This document shows positions 55,481 to 64,000 of a stretch of 64,000 nt of DNA, in pieces. The position numbers were made by a program, and so were the translations under genes. This stretch comes from Triticum aestivum (lineage: Eukaryota > Streptophyta > Magnoliopsida > Poales > Poaceae). The stretch lies in contig NC_057811.1 in the NCBI RefSeq assembly GCF_018294505.1, positions 28,057,132 through 28,121,131 of the forward strand, given 5' to 3'. The notes beneath the pieces were generated by a model. The model searched no databases and was not told where the DNA came from. It saw nothing but the letters and a program-made list of their open reading frames with translations. Numbering within the stretch: the first letter of the stretch is position 1; each line of letters begins with the position of its first letter.

Positions 55481-57516
55481 GGGATCAATTTTTTGGTGAT
55501 GGACATGGTGAGGTGTGCATACATGAGTTGCTGGGAGGTCGAAACAGCTTGAGAAGCCAAATTCTGTTTGTGTTAATTTGAACCTTGAAATTGGAGGTTC
55601 TTTGAACACTAGTTTTTGGTTTGCTAAGAGTAACAGAATGTTCTCACCTGACAACACCCATCAGAAGAGCAAGGGAGTTTACCACAAAACCTACAGGAAG
55701 AGCAACACCCATCAAATCATGGTGGTTATCCAACTAAGAAAAACACGGTTGTTATTCTGTTACTGTAGCTGGTATTCTAGTGTTAATCACCTGACAAAAC
55801 CCTTCGGAAGAGCAGGAGATTTTCACACGACACTAGTGTTAATTCTTTTGACAGTATGAGATCGTTTCTAAACATTGTGCACATAGAAGAGTTCAGCTAG
55901 AGATACACGGTGCCGATTGAGCTCCTATCTCTCACTTGGCAGAAGCCATGTGATCATCGCCCTAATTTTTGAAATGGATATCACCAGGCATATGGCAGTG
56001 AGTAGGACAGCGGGTTCTGAAGGAATTTCGGTACTAGTAGAAGACGTTTTTTGAAGGTCGAGCTCCACAGGACCACCTATCGCCCCCGTTCACTCTACAT
56101 AGAGATACGAGCCTTGCTTTGCAACGTTGCAGTTTCCTCAGAGAGATCAACGCTAAATACACTGACGAGAGACATTTTTAATAGAAAAACTGGACGGGCT
56201 CCTAGGCTACTGTTCATGCCATGATGTGGCCTGTCTCCCAGTCTTGTCGGACGAGTCCCCATGATGGCTTTTGTCCACAAGCGATGGGGAGGCCCGTGAT
56301 GTTCCTGTACCTTAATGTATCCTGTACTACTCGTACGTACATGTTCCATCAACCTTTATACGTTCCTGTACAGGTTAGCGGAACAAATGTTCCTGTCCCA
56401 AGTCCACGAACTAATTAGTACAATGTGCATGGTCAAGCAGTGTTATGTAAATACATAATATGTTAATTTAACGGCGGATCTCCGCATAGTGACACGTTAA
56501 GCAGCTCAAGCCATAAATCACAGTTGGCTGAACTGTAGTATGCCAAATTAAATACTGTCATCGCACTAGCAGTTGTAAGCCAAAATTAAATTATCAGAAA
56601 CGAGCACTATTCTCGTCTGCTGCTGGATGGTGGTGGGAGGAGCAGCCGCTGACACCCACCTGGACAGGGCCACGAGACGAACAGTGCAGAAGATGCCAAA
56701 TAGGGGTAGACCCTGAGGTCTAGCATGCAGAACCTAGCCCTAGCTCGAATTACTATTCACATGCGCAGGTGAACTCTGGCTAACGACGCTGGCGCGGGTC
56801 ATGTGATGCTTTCAGGTGCACGAATCGCGACACGAGTGGACGGCCGTGATAATGGGTACCGTGGAGCTCGAGCTAGGATGGAACTTTCTGCTTCTTCAGC
56901 TGGGCTATCGTCTCAGTCGAGTTGTCCCGGTGACAGTGAGGAACGGCGAGCGCCGACCAGGCGTGGCCATGCATCATCGTCGATTTGAAGGCATCCCATG
57001 TGCAGCATCAGCAGTAGTTAGCGCCAGCGCCCACGTGTATCTAGGTTTTCTTTGTAGGCAGAGCTGACCAGTCTGTGCTGTATAGAGTTGAGTGGGTAGC
57101 TTAGGGTGATAAAATTCAATCAAACAAATGCCCCTCACCAGGTTTCAGTTCAGGGTCGAACGCTTTGGGCAGCACAGTTTTTCTAAAACTGCAGTATTTC
57201 AAAACCTAAGCTTTTCTAAGACTGCAGCGTTTCAAAACCTCGGTATTTTTGTGCGTAGGCGATGAATACTTCAGTATCTGAAAATTGCAGTTTTCCATGG
57301 CTTTGGCAAAACCATTGACGCTTTTGCCAAGTCCCTTTTTTTCTCTGATTTTCAGCGATTGTTAAGTTGCATGGATAGCCATGAAGATATCGGGCTAAAC
57401 TAAACTCAGCTACATGATCTGATCAGCTTGTGCTAACGGCTGCTTTATGCATGCAACCTTGTTATTCATGCAATAAAATAAAATAGGAAAAAGGAAAGGA
57501 GTAGGGCGTTTTGGTG
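55481..57516. other. Intergenic region without recognised gene
   Basis: Contains two similar stretches with ACACCCATCAGAAGAGCA and ACCCTTCGGAAGAGCAGG (55660-55820) that may be old duplicated sequence, and GC-rich segments near 56220-56290 and 56780-57010. The short ORF at 56803-56988 is unsupported. Tandem-like CTTTTCTAA/AACTGCAG/TATTTCAAAACCT motifs occur at 57178-57245. Confidence 0.4.
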
Positions 57517-57806
57517 CCCAGGCTCATCTGCACCCGGTTAGAAAAAAATTCGTAAAAAATTCAAAACAAATTCAAAAAATTCCAAATAAAATTTGCGTGG
57601 TAGACAACTTGATGCGTGAGGCCCGCTCCAAATTTCAAGTCATTTGGACATATGAGCAGCTCTCAGCAAAAAAGACAAATTGGGGGTCTGTAAAAATGTT
57701 TACTGTTCACACAAATTTTATTTGGAATTTTTTGATTTTTTCTAGTATTTGTTTTGATTTTTTTCGTCGACGCAGGTGCAGATGAGCTCGGGTGTAGAAA
57801 TGGATT
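57517..57806. mobile_element. MITE-like inverted-repeat element
   Basis: The left end TTTTGGTGCCCAGGCTCATCTGCACC and the right end GGTGCAGATGAGCTCGGG with TAGAAATGG are inverted copies of each other. They enclose about 230 bp of AT-rich sequence (AAAAAATTCAAAA and TTTTGATTTTTT arms). No certain target duplication is seen, so its superfamily is open. Confidence 0.55.
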
Positions 57807-58978
57807 TTCGAAAGGAAAGAATGATACAAGCAAAAAAGGACTAGGACAAATGAATGAAAACAAAAGGCATAAGTAAGCAGCAAAATTGAAAAAAAATGAA
57901 AGAGAAATGAAAACAAAGAGAAGAAGAATAGAGAAAAGCCACGCCGATCTATGTGCAACGGACAAGACAATACGTGAAGAAGTGACACGTCTCTGATGTA
58001 TTTATATTTTTTGATTATTTAATGCTATTATATTATCATTATTACATACTCATGTTATCGTTTAATATTATTTTTTGGCCTAACATATTAATTTAGGGCC
58101 CAATTGTTGTTTTTTGTTTGTTTTTGATTTTACAGAAAATCAATACCTATGAAGGTCCAAACACGATGCCAATTTTTGATGATTTTTTCTAGAATAAAAT
58201 AACCCGAAAGCTTCGAGATTCGCTGAGAGGATGCTCGAGGGCCCCACAAGGGCTAGTCCTCCACCGACCGCCACGCAGGTCGCCACAGGCCCATGCAGCA
58301 GGGCAGCCATATCCGGAAAGTCCAGGGGTGAGCCTCGTCTCCCGTGCGACCAGGCGCGGTGCAACCATCACCAAGGCCGCCCAGCCAGCCAGACCCTCGG
58401 GGGGAGCCGCTCAGCAGCATCTCCCGGCAAGAAACCGACGTGCCACCCTACCCGCCCGCGCGTGGAGGGGGCACCATCGAGACACCATGCCCGGCCGCAA
58501 CCGCCGACGCCGGGACCGCCCTCTGCCAACCGGGGAACGACCTCAAAGACCACCCCATAACGGCTTGTTCCGACCACGCCTCGCCACGGCCAGGAATACC
58601 CCAAAACGGGGAGAGGCGAGGGAGACTGGGAGCTCCACCGGTCCATCTTCTTCCACCTCGTCTTCAACATCACCCCAAGCGAAGGAAGCACGCACCGGCC
58701 GACAAGGACGTCGGGCAGAGGGCCGGCTCACAGACAGCTGGCCATCACCATCCTCTCTCCCTGCAGCGGCCGAGGCCATCCTGCATGTGACCTACCGGTG
58801 GTCTTCGGGGAGCAGCTTGGGGATCGCCCAGCCAGTCACCCTTTTTTTTGAGCTGAAATGGAGGAGCTTTGCCTTTGCATTAAGATAAGGGAATTACAAA
58901 AGAGAGTTACAGTCGCCCAGCCGGCGCCAGCCATCTGTTGGAGTCACCCCTCTCGCCTTCCCTGAGAATACTTCCTAA
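57807..58978. other. Region with LINE 3' tail and unclassified GC-rich block
   Basis: 58180-58800 is GC-rich with overlapping proline- and arginine-rich frames (longest 186 codons) that show no domain and look compositional. At about 58842-58905 there is CTTTTTTTTGAGCTGAAATG, then CTTTGCATTAAGAT, which resembles the 3' end of a minus-strand LINE copy. Confidence 0.4.
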
Positions 58979-59296
58979 GAGCATCTTCAACTGGCGCACA
59001 AAAACTGCTCCGCGCGCTAAAATTTGGGTTTTTTGGGCACCGGACAGCTCCAGCAAAAGCTGTAAAATAGTGCACGCTTAAAAAAGGATTGGGCACACAC
59101 TAAAATGCGCTATCAGAAGCTGTAAATTTGGGCGCCGGATTGCGCGCGCTTCACAATTTACACTGCGTATTTTTTTGGACGCGTATTTTAGGCATCTGCC
59201 AAACCAATATTGGGTCCGACATTCTAAATTTTTTACAGTGGCGCGCTAAAACTCTTTTAGCGCGCAATACTTTTGTGCGCCCTGTTTTAGATGCTC
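58979..59296. mobile_element. PIF/Harbinger MITE
   Basis: A 318-bp non-coding element is flanked by TAA (58976-58978 and 59297-59299). Its ends are GAGCATCTTCAACTGGC and, on the other strand, GAGCATCTAAAACAGGGC. Its subterminal parts carry GCGCGCTAAAA and GCGCACAAAA motifs in both orientations, similar to those in the AP2-carrying element at 17434. Confidence 0.85.
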
Positions 59297-59699
59297 TAAC
59301 CAACCGCAGGAATAACCAAAACGTACGTGTCCGTGTTAGTTTCCTAGCCTTCACCGAGTAGGAGTAGTATTGGCTACATAGTTCCCCTAATATATATACT
59401 TATTTTCTGGATCTGAGCTAATATATATACCTACTCTGTGACTTATAAACCGTGAGTGTTGAAATAAAACAGAAGTCTTTTGGCAATAAAAAATGCGTAT
59501 ACGTGTGTAGTTGGGAGTTTGTATGTGTGCAACTCGCCGGGCTACGTAACTAGCTGTGCTGCTAGCTTCAATCGGTCGGTCGTCTTCCTTCATCGTCGTG
59601 TCTCGCCATCGTTCGGCAGACTGAGCCAGCACGGCCAACGCCGCCTCCACCCTCTGTCGGCGCCTACGCGCCCACGCATTCTTCTCCTCTCGCTCCCAC

Positions 59700-60927
59700 A
59701 TGGAGCCGATCAAACCCACGGCCGACCTGACAAGCAAGGTCCGCATCCAGCACGAACCCGCTGATAGCGGAGATGCGGCGAACCGAACTATCGGCGGTCT
59801 CCCTTATCACCTCACGGAGAAGATCCTTGGCTGCATCAGCCCGCTCGAGTCGATGCATTTGGCCACCATCTGCAAGTCCTGGGCGGGGACCGTCTCCGAG
59901 CGGCTAGCGAGACCCACACCGCACCTCTTTGCGCTCAACAAGGACCCTCAGTGGTTCCAGTACCTGCTGCCGCCCGAGAATAAGGACCACCGCGGGGCCA
60001 TCTTCTCCTTGCCAGTCGACGCGGAGGACCCGTCGTCGCCGGTAGCACCTGCCCACTTGCCCTCCGTGGTCCGCGACACAAAAGGTATGAAGTTATCCGG
60101 CGCCCTGCCCTGCGGCCGCGTCTCCTTTGCAGACGACAATTGCGTTGTCCTCGTCAACCCTGTCACCGGCTCGTGGGAGAGCAGGATACATGCGCCATTT
60201 AAGACGATTGACGCTAAGGTGAGGACCGCCGCCTGCGCCAACGCGGTCTTCGTTAAGGACTACGTACTCCGAGAGGAGCGTCTCTGTCCTCTGGTGCACG
60301 GATGAGTGGTCTCAGCGGAAGCTTCTTCTTTCCGAAGAGTTCAGAAGCATTTATCTGATGGCCTACATAGACGTCGTCATCTACGCGCTGGAATTCTGGG
60401 GTTGCACCTACTAGGGTTGCGCCTGAATAAGCTCCACGCGCCAAGCATTCTCGGACAGTACACCCCGATCCGCGGATACCCCTTCCTCCGCTACTCCCAC
60501 CTGCTGAAGTCGGAAAGGTCGGTCCTGTTTGTCGATCCGGTGCTTGCACCCAAAAAAAACTGGATGCCCCAATATCATTGGCGGCTTCGAGGTGTACAGG
60601 TTGGATGTCGAGGGGGCACGATGGGTGAAAGTGGAGAGGCTTGCGGCTGATCGGACGCTTTTCGTGAGTGAGCAATCATCGTTCACGGTGAGCGCCACAG
60701 ACTTGCTGGGATGCATGAGCAACTGCATCTACTTTGTGGGTGAGGTTGACAGCTGCTGCTGGGTCACATGGGACGTCTACTCCATGGAGGTGCGGAAGGT
60801 GCTGTTTCAACACCCCATTGGTGGTTTTCCAGAAAAGTATGATGTTGCACGGTGGTTCCTCCCTGCTGTTGAGATGCCGCTTGCACATGCACATGCGCAT
60901 TGTACACACTCAGGGAAAAATATCTAA
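59700..60927 (+). pseudogene. F-box/DUF295 gene, copy 2, frameshifted and deleted
   Basis: Starts like copy 1 (MEPIKPT, F-box at about residues 30-70 with IGGLPYHLTEKILGCISPLE) and stays open to 60305. Near 60260 a small insertion in the KDY region shifts the frame, so the normal continuation (VLWCTDEWSQ, IYLMAYIDVV) is out of frame. Near 60410 about 30 bp present in the other copies (the VDTRVPPPW region) is missing and a TAG appears. The C-terminal part resumes in another frame (FEVYRLDVEGARWVKVERLA, CIYFVGEVD) to TAA 60927. At most a 201-residue truncated protein with the F-box could be made. Confidence 0.88.
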
Positions 60928-60984
60928 GTTGTCTAGGTACATGTAGTTAACAATATTTTGAGGATGTAGTCTAGCAGTTAAATC

Positions 60985-61295
60985 GTAACACATATGGCTT
61001 CTTTTATGCTGGTAGAAGGACGGGAGGATGGGGTGCAATTGTGTGAAATCAAGATGGCCGGGCGATGCCCGCTATGACACGCAGGTTTATAAACCTCCAA
61101 GATGCTGCTATGAAATACTCCCTCCGTGCCATAATATAAGGTTGTTTTGCAAGCCAAAACAACTTGCAAACCGATCTTATATTGCGGGATGGAGGGAGTA
61201 GAAGCCTGCATGGGGTGATAGTCGAATTATTCTAGGATCTGAATCACAATATTCATTTGATGAAGTTAATGTATTAGCAAAGTTTTAGACAGTTC
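60985..61295 (+). pseudogene. LINE RNase H fragment in the 3' flank of F-box copy 2
   Basis: Same fragment as at 53565 (GGCTTCTTTTATGCTGGTAG, GGAGGATGGGGTGCAATTGT), here interrupted by a Stowaway MITE at 61118-61198. Confidence 0.7.
61118..61198. mobile_element. Stowaway MITE
   Basis: An 81-bp element is flanked by TA (61116-61117 and 61199-61200). Its ends are CTCCCTCCGTGCCATAATAT and ATATTGCGGGATGGAGGGAG, and it can form a hairpin through TTGTTTTG/CAAAACAA. It is absent from the corresponding site behind copy 1, so it inserted after the duplication. Confidence 0.92.
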
Positions 61296-61948
61296 GATTT
61301 AGTTAAGGGCGGCAATATAGCGCTAACGATTGGTAGGCGACGTAGTCAAATCAAATGTTTTGTTCGATCTATGGGGGGAGGGGGGGGGGGGATGTACCAA
61401 ACGAATGCTTTCGTTCACTATGCTATGACCCCCCGCGCGAACACCTCCGATGCTGCCCCAACGCGTACATCCTCCCTATCGTGAGAAAAATAAAGTCTAG
61501 TTCTTGTGTGACTAGTAAAGCTCAGTTTTTTGCCATGCTATGAAGAAAATTATCATGGTCCCCAAAATAAAGGAAAATGAAGTGATGACATCGACTTTAG
61601 AAGAAGCAGAGTATATATAGCTGCCGCCTCCATGGCTCAACGTGTGTGGGTAATAAGGCTATACACTAATCTCATGAATCAAGATCCAGAACAAGTGATG
61701 CTCAACATTGGCAGCAAGTCTAAATTTTTTACGCGAGAATACAGTGGGGTGTGATGAAGCAGACACATTGATACGATGTATCATTCATGAAAGAATGTAA
61801 AACGAGGGTCAACTATATTTGCATTGATGATTACCTGGAGGACATTCTAATCAAGGCTTTGAACCAAGAGAAGTTATTAGAAATGCAAAGAAGGATCGGC
61901 GTCTAGACATAACGACGTCCTGTTTAGGTAGGTGAGATTGTTAAGAAT
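61296..61948. other. Spacer between F-box copies 2 and 3
   Basis: Contains a long G run (about 61373-61391) and no recognised gene. From 61949 (AATAACCACAACGTACGTAT) the sequence again matches the upstream flank of copy 2 (from about 59310), marking the duplication boundary. Confidence 0.55.
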
Positions 61949-62407
61949 AACCACAACGTACGTATCCGTGTTAGTTTCCTAGCCTTCACCCAGTAGGAGT
62001 AGTATTGGCTAGCTAACTATATATATACCCTTTTTCTTAATTCTGTGCTAATATATATATACCAATACCCTGCAACTTATAAACCGTGAATGTCGAAATA
62101 AAACGAGCCTTTGGCAACAATCAGCCAAGCCTTCTCGTGTGCGTATACGTGTGTAGTTCCGAGTTTGAGTATGTGTGCAACTCCCCGGGCTACGTAAATA
62201 GTTGTGCTGCTACCTTCAATCGGTCGGGAGCCGGCTTGGGGCAGGAACCAAGTTCGCGGTGCTTCGTCGTCTTCCTTCATCGTCGTGTCTTGCTGGCCAT
62301 CGTTTGGCAGACTGGGCCAGCACCGCCAACGCAGACTGGGCCACGGCCATCCTCCCCATTGGGACCGACGCCGACACCCCCCTCATTCTTCTCCTCCTCT
62401 CTCCCAC

Positions 62408-63837
62408 ATGGAGCCGATCAAACCCACGGCCGCCCTCACAAGCAAGATCCGCGTCCAACACGAACCCGCTGACGGCGCAGATGCGGTGAGCGGGACCATC
62501 GGCGACCTCCCTTACCACCTTACAGAGAGAATCCTTGACTGCATCAGCCTGTGTTTTGGTTTTCGGTTTGAGATTTTTCTCGCCCCAGACCGAGATGGCC
62601 GAATTTCGGCCATTTTCAATTTTTTCGGCCGAAATTTGACCAAATTTTGACTAAAATTTGACCAATTTCAGCCAATGATATATTTCGCCCCAGGCCGAGA
62701 TGGCCGAAATTCGGCCGAAATCCGTTTTTTCCGGCCGAAATTCAAAACACAGGCATCAGCCCGCTCGAGTCGGTGCGCTTGGCCACTATCTGCAAGTCCT
62801 GGGCGGCGACCGTCTCCGAGCGGCTAGCGAGACGCACCCCGCACATGTTCGCGCTCGAGGTCTCCAACGAGGACCGCCACCCGCTGTTGTTCCCGCGGCA
62901 GCCCGAGAAGGAGCACCACTGCGGAGCCATCTTCTCCCTGCCGATCGACGAGGAGGGCTCGCCGTCGCCGGTGGCCCCTGCCCGCTTGCCCTCCATGGTC
63001 CGGGCCCTAAAAGAAGGTATGAATTTATCCGGCGCCCTGCCCTGTGGCCTCCTATCCTTCGCGGACGATCATCGCATTGTCCTCGTGAACCCCGTCACCG
63101 GCGCGTTCCAGAGCGAGATGTATGCGCCCTTTGAGATGCCTCAATCTACGGTGAGGGCCGCCGCCGGCACCAACGCGGTCTTCGTTAGCGACTACTCTGA
63201 CAGCAGTGTCTCTCTCTTTTGGTGCACGGAGACGGAGGAGTGGTCCGAGCAGAAGCTGATTCTTTCCGAAGAGTTTGAAAGCATTTATCTGATGGCCTAC
63301 ATAGATGGCCTCTTCTACGCACTGGAATTCATGGGTTGCACCTACACCGTGGACACACGTGTGCCGCCCCCGTGGCACCTGACGAGGCTCCATGCGCCAA
63401 GCATTCTCGAGCAGTACTCCCCGATCTGCGGGTACCAATTCCTCTGGTACTGCCACCTGCTGGAGTCAGAAGGATCGGTCCTGTTTGTCGGTCCGGTGCT
63501 TGCACCGAAAGAACCCGGATGCCCCGATACCATCGGTGGCTTCGAGGTGTATAGGCTGGATATCAAGGCGGCACGATGGGTGAAAGTGGAGAGGCTTGCG
63601 GATGATCGGGCGCTTTTCGTGAGTGAGCAATCATCGTTCACGGTGCATGCCTTGGAGGTGCCGGGGTGCATCAGCAACTGCATCTACTTTGTGGATGAGG
63701 TCGACGAGGACTCCTGCGCCACATGGGGCGTCGACTCCATGGAGGAGCGGAAGGTGCTATTTCAACATCCAGTCGGTGGTTCTCCGGGAAAGTATGATGT
63801 CGCACGGTGGTTCCTCCCTGTTGTTGTGAACTTGTGA
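62408..63837 (+). pseudogene. F-box/DUF295 gene, copy 3, disrupted by a MITE in the F-box
   Basis: Starts MEPIKPTAALTSKIRVQHEP and enters the F-box (DLPYHLTERILDCIS). A 204-bp insertion plus 8-bp duplication (62549-62760) then breaks it and shifts the frame by two bases. After the insertion the frame resumes (ISPLESVRLATICKSWAATV) and is open to TGA 63835-63837. It includes all of the DUF295 region (FADDHRIVLVNPVTGAFQSE, FEVYRLDIKAARWVKVERLA, CIYFVDEVDED). An internal ATG at 62773 could start a 354-residue protein without most of the F-box. The C-terminus (PVVVNL) is shorter than in copy 1. The body is otherwise free of damage, so the insertion is probably recent. Confidence 0.85.
62549..62752. 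mobile_element. 204-bp MITE (8-bp target duplication) within the F-box coding region
   Basis: Terminal inverted repeats are CTGTGTTTTG and CAAAACACAG. The target duplication GCATCAGC is at 62541-62548 and 62753-62760. Removing the insertion and one duplication restores the F-box seen in copies 1 and 2. The interior has repeated GGCCGAAATT and ATTTTGACCAAA motifs in both orientations. An 8-bp duplication fits hAT or a Mutator variant; the ends do not decide which. Confidence 0.9.
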
Positions 63838-63924
63838 TGCCACTTGCACATGCGCATTGTACACACTCGGGAAGAAGGAAGTTCTTTAGTTACATCTGGT
63901 TAACAATATTTTGAGAATGCAGTA

Positions 63925-64000
63925 TACCAGTTAAAGTTAACACAGATGGCTTATTTTATGTTGATGATAGAACGGCAGGAGGATGGGTAGCAATTGTCTC
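63925..64000 (+). pseudogene. LINE RNase H fragment in the 3' flank of F-box copy 3 (cut by window end)
   Basis: GTTAACACAGATGGCTTATT, then GGCAGGAGGATGGGTAGCAA matches 53565 onward and 60985 onward. Continues beyond the window. Confidence 0.65.

Noticed and set aside
58231..58888. Proline/arginine-rich frames of 109-186 codons
   Set aside because: Frames overlap on both strands, with no start context, domain or splice support. Left as unclassified GC-rich DNA.

Overview
This is a plant nuclear window, almost certainly from a Triticeae grass (Triticum or Aegilops). The signs are an Angela/WIS-type Copia element and solo LTR, an Au-type SINE, Stowaway MITEs with CTCCCTCCGT ends, a CACTA element with CCCGGTTC subterminal repeats and PIF/Harbinger elements with GAGCATCTCC ends. 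There are spliced plant genes and no bacterial operon structure. Roughly two thirds of the window is transposon or transposon debris. The plausible intact host genes are a GH17-X8 (beta-1,3-glucanase-like, GPI-type) gene, a P-class pentatricopeptide repeat gene and one F-box/DUF295 gene. A zinc-knuckle/DUF4283 ORF is also intact but is probably retroelement-derived.

Layout. 1-10770: a large LTR retrotransposon, cut at the left window edge, with 3.7-kb LTRs and a 4.2-kb internal region without gag-pol (LARD-like). It sits against the tail of a FAR1/MULE-type pseudogene (10771-11749) that also carries a hAT-type MITE. 11755-14600: a Harbinger 5' fragment and a frameshifted minus-strand pseudogene whose 3' end is duplicated. 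14602-16316: a solo Copia LTR with perfect 5-bp target duplication. 17434-18572: a PIF/Harbinger-like element carrying a decayed AP2-domain gene. 19895-23722: the GH17-X8 gene. 24595-24746: Au SINE. 25974-27356: PPR gene. 28156-29916: zinc-knuckle/DUF4283 ORF. 30360-32031: broken F-box/LRR gene. 32224-34137: PIF/Harbinger element with a decayed transposase.

34785-49042 is one 14.3-kb CACTA element (TSD TGT). Its TNPD transposase gene is split by a 7.86-kb Angela-type Copia element (37079-44937, TSD GTACT) whose LTRs differ at about 15 positions by hand count. The CACTA element also holds a second spliced gene and, near its right end, a 108-nt hairpin that looks like a small-RNA precursor.

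49043-64000 holds gypsy and LINE remnants and a local triplication of an F-box/DUF295 gene. Copy 1 (52269-53516) is intact, copy 2 (59700-60927) is frameshifted and deleted, and copy 3 (62408-63837) has a 204-bp MITE in its F-box. All three carry the same LINE RNase H fragment just downstream, so that fragment predates the duplications.

The genes do not form a pathway. The story of the window is nested insertion, gene capture and gene decay around a few surviving genes. The most unusual items are the AP2-carrying Harbinger element, the CACTA hairpin, the GH17-X8 protein that lacks parts of its catalytic domain, and the recently inserted Copia copy whose own gag and RT are defective. All family calls come from reading motifs by eye; no database search was run.
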